Part shown: one piece after another, positions 18,430 to 25,748 of the stretch
Position numbering within the stretch: position 1 is the first letter of the stretch
Layout of the letters: each line of letters opens with the position of its first letter
Assembly: GCA_003221615.1 (NCBI GenBank)
Contig: QHSQ01000145.1
Location: 1-34,009 of the forward strand
Direction: 5' to 3'
Length of the DNA stretch: 34,009 nucleotides
Source: Candidatus Rokuibacteriota bacterium
Lineage (GTDB): Bacteria > Methylomirabilota > Methylomirabilia > Rokubacteriales > CSP1-6
Program-made: the position numbers and the translations under genes
Notes under the pieces: generated by a model
What the model was told of the DNA's origin: nothing
The model's input: the letters and a program-made list of their open reading frames with translations, nothing else
The model's database searches: none

Positions 18430-18501
18430 TCGCGCCTCGGCCGGCGGGTCCCCAGCCCCGCGGACGGCCTGCGGCGCGAACTGCGGGAAGTGGACGGAGG
18501 A

Positions 18502-20130
18502 TCAGAGCTCCCACGGCGGGTCGACCGTCATCCGTAGCTCGAGGACGGTCGGCCCGTCGGCGGCGAGCGCGGTCTCGAGGGCGGCGCCGAGCGCGTCCAC
18601 GCCGTCCACCCGCTCCCCGCGCGCCCCGAACGCCCGGGCGAGCGCCGGAAAATCCGGATTCGCCAGATCCGCTTCGCCCCAGCGTCCCTCGAAGATCGTC
18701 TGCTGGAGCCACTTGATCGCCCCGTAGCGATCGTCGTTCATGACGAGGAACACGACCGGCAGCCGGTATTTCACGGCCGTGGCCAGCTCGTTCACCGAAT
18801 ACATGAAGCCGCCGTCGCCGACGACGGCCACCACCGCCCGGTCGGGCCGCGCGATCTTGGCGCCGATCGCGGCCGGCACGCCGTAGCCCAACGTCGCCGA
18901 GCCGACGGGATAGAGGAACGTCCGCGGCCGCAGCACGGGAAAGCGCCACTCCATCCAGTAGTTGATGCCGGTCTGATCGTTCACGACGATCGCGTCGTCG
19001 GGAAGCGCCCCGCGCAAGGTCTCGATCAGGCGGGCGACCTCCGGCGTGTAGCGCGCGCTTGCCGCGGGGCGAAGGCTTTCGCGCCAGCGATGATCCCAAC
19101 CCGCCCGGGCGGTCCCCGGACCGAGCCTCTCGAGCAGCCGCGTCAGCCCGTCCTTCGCGTCGCCGACGACCGGGAGCTCGGACTTGAAGAGTCGGCCGAT
19201 CACGGTCGGGTCGAGATCGAGATGGATCAACGTCTGCGACGGCTCGAACGAGAGATTCAGGAGCAGCCCCTGCGTCGATCGATGGGCGAAGCGGCAGCCG
19301 ACGGCGAGAATCACGTCGGCCGCCTTGATGACGGCTTCGGTGGCGCGGCTGTTCGGCAGCACACCGTGCCACAGGGGATCCCGCTCGCTGATCGCTCCCC
19401 TGCCCATGACCGTCGTGATCACCGGCGCGCCGAGACGGCGCGCGAGACGAGCCAGCTCGGCGTCGGCCTCGGCGGCGATCACACCGCCGCCGGCGATGAG
19501 AAGAGGCCTGGACGCGGCCGCGAGCAGTCGCGCGGCCTCGTGGATCGCCTCCACGTGACACGGCGGCCGCCGGCCGTGGCCGCCGCCGCCCGGCGCTGCG
19601 TCGAAGCGGCTGGTGAGAAAGTCGTTGGGGACCGAGATCGCGATCGGCCCGGGGCGGCCGGTCCGTAGCAGATCGAACGCGCCGTGCACGGTCGTCGGAA
19701 TCGCCGCCGCCTCGGTGACCGCCTCAGCCCACCGCGTGACGGGCCTGAAGCATTCGATCTGGTTCACCACCTCGTGCAAGGCGCCGAGATCGCGGCCGAC
19801 CAGCGGCGAGGCGACGTCGGACATGACCACGAGTACGGGCATCGATCCCGCGTAGGATTCGACCAGCGGCGTCAGCGCGTTCGTCGCGCCGGGGCCCGTC
19901 GTGACGACGACCACGCCCGGCGCGCCCGACGCGCGCGCGTAGCCGTCGGCCATGAAGGCCGCGCCCGCTTCGTGGCGGGCCAGCACGTGCGTGATCTCCG
20001 ACTGCCGGATCAGCGCGTCGTAGATCGCCAGGTTGTGCACGCCGGGGATCCCGAAGACGTGGCGCACGCCCTCGACCCGGAGCGCGTCGACGATCCACTC
20101 GCCGCCCGTACGCGTTGACCGATCGTTCAT
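18502..20130 (-). CDS. Thiamine-pyrophosphate-dependent enzyme, acetolactate synthase-like
   Basis: A 542-residue three-domain TPP enzyme. The N-terminal domain reads GVRHVFGIPGVHNLAIYDAL with the activating Glu in RHEAGAAFMADGYARA. The middle domain has a degenerate FAD/NAD-like fold, and the C-terminal TPP motif runs from GDGGFMYSVNELA to MNDD. It resembles catalytic subunits of acetolactate synthase, but no regulatory ilvN lies nearby, so a catabolic 2-oxoacid decarboxylase, carboligase or sulfoacetaldehyde/oxalyl-type activity is equally possible. The start is ATG 20130; an upstream in-frame reading to 20265 lies in the previous gene. It sits 25 bases after the second TPP-enzyme gene, so the two form an operon. 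Confidence 0.85.
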   Translation of the reverse strand: MNDRSTRTGGEWIVDALRVEGVRHVFGIPGVHNLAIYDALIRQSEITHVLARHEAGAAFMADGYARASGAPGVVVVTTGPGATNALTPLVESYAGSMPVLVVMSDVASPLVGRDLGALHEVVNQIECFRPVTRWAEAVTEAAAIPTTVHGAFDLLRTGRPGPIAISVPNDFLTSRFDAAPGGGGHGRRPPCHVEAIHEAARLLAAASRPLLIAGGGVIAAEADAELARLARRLGAPVITTVMGRGAISERDPLWHGVLPNSRATEAVIKAADVILAVGCRFAHRSTQGLLLNLSFEPSQTLIHLDLDPTVIGRLFKSELPVVGDAKDGLTRLLERLGPGTARAGWDHRWRESLRPAASARYTPEVARLIETLRGALPDDAIVVNDQTGINYWMEWRFPVLRPRTFLYPVGSATLGYGVPAAIGAKIARPDRAVVAVVGDGGFMYSVNELATAVKYRLPVVFLVMNDDRYGAIKWLQQTIFEGRWGEADLANPDFPALARAFGARGERVDGVDALGAALETALAADGPTVLELRMTVDPPWEL

Positions 20131-20155
20131 AGACTCACTCCGCCCGCGGCTCGCA

Positions 20156-21823
20156 CTACAGCATCGCCTTGAAGCCGCGATCGATCGCGACATCGACGAG
20201 GCTCGGGCCGGGATGCGACAGGCACGCGGCCAGCACGGACTGGAGGTTCCCGGGCTTCTCGACACGCTCGGCCCGGATGCCGAGCGACCGCGCCAGGCCG
20301 GCGTAGTCGATCGTGGGATCGACCAGGTCCATGCCCGGATAGATGCCGCGCTTGGCGGACGCGAGGTCGAGACTGAGCATCCCGGACTTGAGGATCGCGT
20401 ACGAGGTGTTGTTCGGGACGACGTACGTGATCGGCAGCTGGTAGTGCGCCGCCGTCCACAGCGCCTGCGGGGCGTACATCACCGAGCCATCGCCGATCGT
20501 GGCGACGACCTTGCGGCCCTCGGAGCCGAGCTGAACGCCGATCGCCGCGCCCATGCCCCAGCCGAGCGTGCCGGTCTTGCCGCCGTAGAACGAGCCGGGT
20601 GTCGGGAACGACATGTAACGCAGGACGAACGGAAGCGACGTTGCGGACTCGTCCACCACGACCGCGTCGGCCGGGAGCAACGAGGCCAGGGTGTGCATGA
20701 GATGCGCCTGGCCGATCGGCGTCCGCTCGGCCTCGGCCCGGGCGGCGGCGCCCACGCGCGCCATCAGCTCAGCCCTCGCCTTGCCGAGCTTCTCGACCCG
20801 CGCGGCGGCCGCGGCGCGCTCACCCTCGGTCATCCGTGAGCGCAGCGTGGTCGACAGCTCGGCGAGCGTCGCCTTCGGGTCGGCGGCGATGCCGAGCGAG
20901 ACCGGATAGCTGCGGCCGATCTCCCAGGGGTCGTCGTCGATCTGGACCACTCGCAGCCCGCGCGGGAACGGCGCGCCCTCGGTGTGCAGGAACCAGGTGA
21001 AGACATTCGCGCCGACGATCAGGAGCGCGTCGCACTCCTCGAGCGCCTTCCTGACGGCTCCCGGCGACGGAAAGAGGCCACCGCGCCACAGGGCGTGATT
21101 TCCGGCGATGTTCGTGCGGCGGTACACCGGCTCGCCGTGCACGCGCGCGCCCAGGAGCTCGGCGAGCGTCGTCAGCTCGGGGACCGCCCGCGCGCGGGCG
21201 ACGCCGTCGCCGGCGATGATGATCGGCGCGCGGGCGCTTGCCAAAAGCTCCGCGGCTCGAGCGACGGCTCCGGGCTCGGGACGCGTCCGCGCGGCGATCG
21301 GCGTCGGCCCCAAGCCCGTGTCCTCCACCGCCGGGCCCATGAGGTCCATCGGCAGCGACAGAAACACCGGCCCGGTCGGCGGCGTCAGCGCGACCTGAAG
21401 CGCCCGTCTCACGGCGACCGGAGCTTCTTCGGCGCGCCGGATCTCGTACGACCACTTCGTGAACTGCTCGGCCATACGGACGAGATCGCCCGCGAGGATC
21501 GGCTCGTCCATGAGGAAGCGGGTGTCCTGCTGGCCCGCCGTCACCAGGAGCGGCGTCTTGGACCGCGCCGCGTTGTGGAGGATCGAGAGGCTGTTCGCAA
21601 GGCCGGGCGCCACGTGGACGTTGACGACTCCCACCTGCCCCGAGGCCTGCGCGTACCCGTCGGCTGCCGCCACCGCGGTGGCCTCCTGCAAGCCGAGCAC
21701 GTACTCGAGCCCGGAGTCGGGCAGCGCGTCGAGAAACGGAAGCTCGGTCGTGCCGGGGTTGCCGAAGAGATAGCGGACACCGGCGGCGCGCAGGATCTCC
21801 ATGAGGACGGCGGCGACGTTCAT
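20156..21823 (-). CDS. Benzoylformate decarboxylase-like TPP enzyme
   Basis: A 555-residue TPP enzyme aligned by eye with Pseudomonas benzoylformate decarboxylase (MdlC). Shared segments are FGNPGTTELPFLDALP, LQEATAVAAADGYAQASG, VTAGQQDTRF, KWSYEIRRA, GPVFLSLP and the TPP motif GDGSVMYAPQALWTAAHYQL ending at NN. The first active-site His (His70 of MdlC) is kept in NVHVAPG, but Ser26 is Thr here and the His281 position reads Phe in FTWFLH, with a His two residues later. A different 2-oxoacid substrate is therefore likely. It is the first gene of a two-gene operon with the acetolactate synthase-like enzyme. Decarboxylation of an aromatic or branched 2-oxoacid is the best guess. Confidence 0.83.
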   Translation of the reverse strand: MNVAAVLMEILRAAGVRYLFGNPGTTELPFLDALPDSGLEYVLGLQEATAVAAADGYAQASGQVGVVNVHVAPGLANSLSILHNAARSKTPLLVTAGQQDTRFLMDEPILAGDLVRMAEQFTKWSYEIRRAEEAPVAVRRALQVALTPPTGPVFLSLPMDLMGPAVEDTGLGPTPIAARTRPEPGAVARAAELLASARAPIIIAGDGVARARAVPELTTLAELLGARVHGEPVYRRTNIAGNHALWRGGLFPSPGAVRKALEECDALLIVGANVFTWFLHTEGAPFPRGLRVVQIDDDPWEIGRSYPVSLGIAADPKATLAELSTTLRSRMTEGERAAAAARVEKLGKARAELMARVGAAARAEAERTPIGQAHLMHTLASLLPADAVVVDESATSLPFVLRYMSFPTPGSFYGGKTGTLGWGMGAAIGVQLGSEGRKVVATIGDGSVMYAPQALWTAAHYQLPITYVVPNNTSYAILKSGMLSLDLASAKRGIYPGMDLVDPTIDYAGLARSLGIRAERVEKPGNLQSVLAACLSHPGPSLVDVAIDRGFKAML

Positions 21824-21877
21824 GCGCCGAGCATACTACTGATCGAGATTCGGCTCGCCTCCCCGGCTGCCGATTGG

Positions 21878-22336
21878 TCAGTTCGGCCGTGGGGTCGGCG
21901 TGGCGGGGCCGAAGCGGAGGTACTTCTCGTCGATGGCGGCGCGGATCGCCGGCAGCGCCTTGCCCTCGCCTTTCATGCGCATCACGTCACGCGTGATGTC
22001 CAGGCACAGGGTTCAGGTCGCGGCGTGGCTCGTGAAGGTGACGAGCCCGTCCGTTTCGGCCTTCACGTAGCAGGACCGGTTCGACGAATGGCCGGAGCGG
22101 GCGCAGCCGCACGTGCACGGCATCCAGCGGAGCGTGTCGGCGTTGGCGGCGGCGAAGGCGTAGAGCCGAGCGGCGTCGCCCTTGGCGGCGAAGAGCGGTA
22201 GCTGGCCGCGCGGCACCGTCTGGTTCTCGTCGCCGATCTCGTCGACGGTGACCGGCTGCGCCTCGGCGCCGATCCACCAGATCACCCCGGCGGCCGCCAG
22301 CCCCAGGATCAGGAGGACGCCGATCACTCTGGTCAC
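21878..22336 (-). CDS. PCYCGC-like thiol protein, predicted selenoprotein (TGA = Sec108)
   Basis: The gene reads through an in-frame TGA at 22013-22015 to give 152 residues. An N-terminal membrane anchor or signal (VIGVLLILGLAAAGVIWW) is followed by a PCYCGC-like motif, MPCTCGCARSGHSSNRSCY (about 72-90). Next comes FTSHAAT-U-TLCLDITRDV, where family members have HAAGCxxC; the Sec thus replaces the first Cys of a CxxC pair. The 44 codons after TGA stay in frame and keep the family ending (EGKALPAIRAAIDEKY). A hairpin fitting the bacterial SECIS rules follows the TGA (separate entry). The GTG start at 22336 overlaps the TGA of the DUF1285 gene by 4 bases. It is probably a periplasmic redox or metal protein. 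If Sec is not inserted, a 107-residue fragment lacking the conserved tail would result. Confidence 0.82.
21980..21998 (-). promoter_or_regulatory. Bacterial SECIS-like hairpin for Sec108
   Basis: On the coding strand CAUCACG pairs with CGUGAUG (7 perfect pairs) around the loop CGUGA. The loop begins 21 bases after the UGA and has G as its second base, within the published bacterial SECIS limits (loop 16-37 bases downstream, G in the first two loop positions). Confidence 0.75.
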
Positions 22337-22827
22337 GCGCTTCGTCGCAAGGGGTATTCGCGACCGGCCAGGCGCAGCGCGCCGCGTCCCGTACCCTCGT
22401 CGTAGTCGGCCAGCGACAGGAGCTGGAACGCCGCCGCGCGGGAGAGGCGCGCCTCGAATGCGCCGTCCTTGACGGCGCAGTACGGCACGTCGTCGGGACC
22501 GAGCCGGAGGGTCGCCGGGTCGACGTCCATCTCGGTGCCGTCGCCCAGGAAGGCATGCAGCGTCTCGCCGCGGCGCTCGATCCTCGTGACCACGAAGGGA
22601 ACGTCCTCGACCTCGACCGGGATTCGGACGCGAGTCTGGATGAAGTAGCCCTGGGTGTCGTGCTTCAGGAGCGAGCGGAGGTTGGCGAGGATCCCCGCGT
22701 GGGTGATCAGGACGTCGTCGTCGAACCAATCACCGTCGACGTCAACGCGAAGGCGCGGTAGCCGCCATTGCGCCGGCGGCGTCGCATCGGGGTCCTCGAC
22801 GCTCGGGCCGTCGCCCGTCGCTGTCAT
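22333..22827 (-). CDS. DUF1285-like protein
   Basis: A 164-residue soluble protein of unknown function. The pattern GDWFDDDVLITHAGILANLR, then HDTQGYFIQTRVRIPVEVED and VPFVVTRIE resembles DUF1285 proteins, which share a W-x-G/D-x-I opening, a D-x-x-GYF(L/I) strand and a VEDxPFVV strand. It has no cysteine pair or catalytic motif that I can name. The ATG at 22827 overlaps the Memo-gene stop by 4 bases, and its own stop overlaps the selenoprotein start by 4 bases, so translation of the three is probably coupled. A longer in-frame reading to 23358 lies inside the Memo gene and is rejected. Confidence 0.65.
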   Translation of the reverse strand: MTATGDGPSVEDPDATPPAQWRLPRLRVDVDGDWFDDDVLITHAGILANLRSLLKHDTQGYFIQTRVRIPVEVEDVPFVVTRIERRGETLHAFLGDGTEMDVDPATLRLGPDDVPYCAVKDGAFEARLSRAAAFQLLSLADYDEGTGRGALRLAGREYPLRRSA

Positions 22828-24152
22828 TCGAACACCACGCTGGCGAACGAGACCACCCCGTTGGGATCGGGCCACTGTCCATAGCGCTTCACGCTTCCGA
22901 TCGCGCCGCCGAGCGATCGCAGCAAGGCGTAGATCGGCGAGTAGCCGCAGATGCGGCGACGGTCTCCGTCGCTCGCGACCGACTCGAAGAACGCTTGCGG
23001 GTCGCCCGCGGCCACCGACTCGAGCATGGCGACGTCCTCGCGCTCGATGCGCGCGAGCTCCGGGGCGCCGACGGGCTCGGGGTCGCCGAACCGAGGGCCG
23101 ACGTGGGCGAGATCGGCCCCGGCGATCAGCGCGACCCGTCGGCGGCCGGCCGCCATGGTCTCGGCGAGCGCCTCGAGGAACCTCGGAACACGCGGATCGT
23201 CGTCCGGACGCTGCCCCCTGTGCATCGCCTCGTGGGCGAAGCTCGCCAGGACCGGCACGATGCTGACGTCGCGTCGATCGGCGTACAGATGACGGAGGAA
23301 CACGGTCTGCAGCTCGATCGAATGCTCGACGCGGTGGGCCAGCTCCGAGCCGAAGCAATCCTGGCGCGCTCGCTTCGCGAGCGCGTCCACGAAGTCGCGG
23401 TCGACCCGAACGTCACCCAGCGGGCTCGCGTAGTCCTTCCGGGTGAGCGCGAACGGATGCTCCATCCCGGCGTGGCAGGTGCCGAAGATCACGAAGAGGT
23501 CGGCGGCGCTTCGCTCGGCGAGCTCCCGATAGGCCCAGGCGTACGCGGAGCCGCCGCGGTGGAAGTCGATGTGGGGGGCGATCACCCCGCGCACCTCGGT
23601 CGCGGCGCTCTGGCCGCGCCTCTCGGTCGCGGCGCTCCGGCCGCGCCTCTCGGGCGCGGCGCTCCGGCCGCGCCCTTCGGGCTCCGCCGCTCGCGCACCG
23701 TCGATCGGTCCCGGCCCGTCGGGCGGCGCGAAGAACCCGTCGAGCATCGCGCGGAGCTCGCCGGGCTCTCCCGCGTAGGCGCCGCCGGCGTGGGTGGCCG
23801 GACGCGTGGGCGAAGCGAGAAAAGCTCCGTCGATCACGGCGCGTCGGCCGGCGAAGCCCGGGCTGTCGAGAAATCCCTGCTGATCGAGGGCCTCGGCGAT
23901 CTCCTCGATCTGCCGCCGCTCGACGAGCTGACCGTGACGGCGCATCACCGCAGCCTGGATGTCGGCGACGGTATGGCCTCCGTCGAAGAGGGACACGATC
24001 TCGAGCAACGGGCCGTGCAGCAGGACGATCGCATCGGTGTAACCGGCGGGGTCGCGGAGCGCGACACAGGACCGTCCCTCGTGTTCCACCGGAAAGGCTT
24101 CCACCGCGCGCAACCGGGGAACCGGTTCGCTCATGGGAGGTCGCTCGCTCAT
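22824..24152 (-). CDS. Memo-family protein (AmmeMemoRadiSam system protein B-like) with N-terminal extension
   Basis: A 442-residue protein. The C-terminal ~270 residues form the Memo domain, a metal-binding fold related to extradiol dioxygenases: GVIAPHIDFHRGG supplies the first His pair, then FGTCHAGMEHPFALT, HRVEHSIELQTVFL and ALIAGADLAHVGPRFGD. The N-terminal ~110 residues look like a small winged or PqqD-like domain (LLEIVSLFDGGHTVADIQAA). The two parts are joined by a repetitive linker (separate entry). The AMMECR1 and radical-SAM partners that often accompany Memo are absent from the window. The ATG at 24152 overlaps the M20 peptidase stop by 4 bases, fixing the start; MSEPVPR at 24134 is an alternative. 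The biochemical function is unknown. Confidence 0.85.
   Translation of the reverse strand: MSERPPMSEPVPRLRAVEAFPVEHEGRSCVALRDPAGYTDAIVLLHGPLLEIVSLFDGGHTVADIQAAVMRRHGQLVERRQIEEIAEALDQQGFLDSPGFAGRRAVIDGAFLASPTRPATHAGGAYAGEPGELRAMLDGFFAPPDGPGPIDGARAAEPEGRGRSAAPERRGRSAATERRGQSAATEVRGVIAPHIDFHRGGSAYAWAYRELAERSAADLFVIFGTCHAGMEHPFALTRKDYASPLGDVRVDRDFVDALAKRARQDCFGSELAHRVEHSIELQTVFLRHLYADRRDVSIVPVLASFAHEAMHRGQRPDDDPRVPRFLEALAETMAAGRRRVALIAGADLAHVGPRFGDPEPVGAPELARIEREDVAMLESVAAGDPQAFFESVASDGDRRRICGYSPIYALLRSLGGAIGSVKRYGQWPDPNGVVSFASVVFE
23592..23695 (-). repeat. 27-base tandem repeat in the Memo-protein linker
   Basis: Three near-identical 27-base units (starting about 23592, 23619 and 23646) and a diverged fourth encode the nine-residue repeat ERRGRSAAT. 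Units differ by one to three bases. The repeat is in frame and lies between the two folded domains, so copy-number change would alter only linker length. Confidence 0.8.
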
Positions 24153-25381
24153 CGAAGGAAGTTCAGAGCCGAAGCCACGTAAATCCTCGCCGCGTCGACC
24201 AGCTCGGCGACCTCGACGTACTCGTCCGCCTGGTGCGGAATGAGGCGATGGCCGGGCCCGCACGTCACGATCGGGATGCCGAGCTGCATCCGGAGGATCG
24301 TTCCGTCGGTCGAGCCGGGGACGCCGCCGAAGACGGCGCGACGCCCGGTGGCCTGACGCACGCCGGCGACCATCGCCCGCACGAGCGGCTCGCTCCGCTC
24401 CACCTTGGTCGCGAGCCGGAATCCGTTCACGGGCTCCCACTCGATCGTGGCCCCCGGGGACCGCGCCATCGCTCGGCGGCACGCAAGCTCGATCTCGGCG
24501 GCCACCGCCGTCTCGTCGGGCCCCGGCGTGAGCCGGACGTCGAGGAGCATTCGCGCGCTCGAGGGAATCACGTTCGACTGCTCGACGCCCTGCACCGGCG
24601 CCCGTGCGATGGTCGGCGTCACGGTCGGTGGACGCAGGTGCGGGCTCTTGCGGCAGAGCTTGCGAAGCCGGCGCTCGAGCGCCGGTACCTCGTTGAGGAG
24701 CGCGCCCAGCGCCGTGATCGGATTCACGCCGGCTTCCGGCATGGCCCCGTGCGCCATGTGTCCGCGGATCGCCACCCGCGCCCACACCACGCCGCGCTGC
24801 TCGAGGCAGAGCTCGTTCTGCTCGGGCTCGCAGATGATCGCCGCGTCGAGCGCGCGGCCGATCGCGGTCGTGCAGAGGTGCTTGGCGCCGATCATGTCGC
24901 CTTCTTCGTCGACCAGCGCGCCGACGACGAGCCGACCGCTGAGCGGCGCGCCGCTTCGCTTGATGGCGGTGGCCGCGGCCATCGCGGCCGCGAGACCGCT
25001 CTTCATGTCGGCGGCGCCGCGACCGTAGATCCGCCCGTCGACGAGGTCGGCGCCGAAGGGTGGATGGATCCACTCGGCGGGATTACCCTCGGTCACGACG
25101 TCGGTGTGTCCCTCGAGCAGCAGGCTCTTGCCGTCTCCCTTCTCACCGAGCCAGGCGATGACGTTGGGGCGTCCGGGCGCGACTTGCTGGACTTCGAGCT
25201 CGAACCCCTGCTTGGCGAGCCACGTCTCGACGTGGTGGGCGACCGCGGCTTCGGTGGCGGCCGGCTCGCCCGGCCTGATCACGCTGGATATCCGGATGAG
25301 GTCTCGGGTGAGCTCGATCAGCTCCGCTTCATCGAGGCACGCCAGCGCAGCGTTGACGGCCGTGGCGCCCGCGCGGGCCAC
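24149..25381 (-). CDS. M20-family deacylase/peptidase (ArgE/DapE-like)
   Basis: A 410-residue zinc hydrolase. Metal-site motifs are visible: LLLEGHTDVV (His and the following Asp), YGRGAADMKSG (bridging Asp), LVDEEGDMIGA (catalytic Glu and zinc Glu), a C-terminal GVPGSTDGTIL, and GPGHRLIPHQADEYVEV (last His). A dimerisation lid domain lies in the middle (HMAHGAMPEAGVNPITALG). The family removes acyl groups or cleaves small amides (acetylornithine, succinyl-DAP, carnosine-like); the substrate cannot be told, as no arg or dap gene is adjacent. GTG at 25381 follows the small upstream gene by 6 bases. Its stop overlaps the Memo gene start by 4 bases. Confidence 0.92.
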   Translation of the reverse strand: MARAGATAVNAALACLDEAELIELTRDLIRISSVIRPGEPAATEAAVAHHVETWLAKQGFELEVQQVAPGRPNVIAWLGEKGDGKSLLLEGHTDVVTEGNPAEWIHPPFGADLVDGRIYGRGAADMKSGLAAAMAAATAIKRSGAPLSGRLVVGALVDEEGDMIGAKHLCTTAIGRALDAAIICEPEQNELCLEQRGVVWARVAIRGHMAHGAMPEAGVNPITALGALLNEVPALERRLRKLCRKSPHLRPPTVTPTIARAPVQGVEQSNVIPSSARMLLDVRLTPGPDETAVAAEIELACRRAMARSPGATIEWEPVNGFRLATKVERSEPLVRAMVAGVRQATGRRAVFGGVPGSTDGTILRMQLGIPIVTCGPGHRLIPHQADEYVEVAELVDAARIYVASALNFLR

Positions 25382-25387
25382 GGAGAA

Positions 25388-25693
25388 CTACTCGTGGGGA
25401 AAGGACAGGATGACTGCGTCGAGCCGGATGACGCGGTACTCCTCGCCCGCGATGTAGAAGTAGTGCCCTTCCACCTCTTCGGCCGACTCCTCGAAGGCCA
25501 CGACGGCCTTGAGGTCCGGCATTTCCCGGAAGGCGTTGGCGCCCTCGTCGAAGCCGTCGCCGCGCGCGGTCACCTCGCCGTAGCGGATCGGAGAGCCCTT
25601 CGGGCAATGCACGCGGACGTCGGCGGGGCCCTCTGCCATCAATCGCACCAGGAGGTTGATTCCGTAAACCTGGATCGGGATGGGCGGGGTCAT
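25388..25693 (-). CDS. Small conserved-looking protein of unknown function
   Basis: A 101-residue soluble protein starting MTPPIPIQVYGINLLVRL. It is acidic in the second half (EESAEEVEGHYFYIAGEEY) and ends in RVIRLDAVILSFPHE. It has one cysteine (VHCPKGSP), no signal peptide and no motif that I recognise. The ATG at 25693 is the first good start after the rmuC stop. It lies 6 bases before the M20 gene, so it is part of that transcription unit. Strand-like alternation suggests a small beta domain; no function is offered. Confidence 0.7.
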   Translation of the reverse strand: MTPPIPIQVYGINLLVRLMAEGPADVRVHCPKGSPIRYGEVTARGDGFDEGANAFREMPDLKAVVAFEESAEEVEGHYFYIAGEEYRVIRLDAVILSFPHE

Positions 25694-25748
25694 GGGCCGA
25701 TCATACCACGCGCGATTTTTTTGCTCAGGCCCGGCGGTCTCGCCCCAA

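Noticed and set aside
18430-18501. GC-rich inverted segments between the convergent aconitase and TPP-enzyme genes
   Set aside because: Short GCGGG/CCCGC arms can pair, but no T-run follows on either strand; termination here is not supported.
22013-22729. Long minus frame ending at the TGA 22013 and starting at 22729
   Set aside because: Its first part is an out-of-frame shadow of the DUF1285 gene. The real gene starts at GTG 22336 and reads through the TGA.
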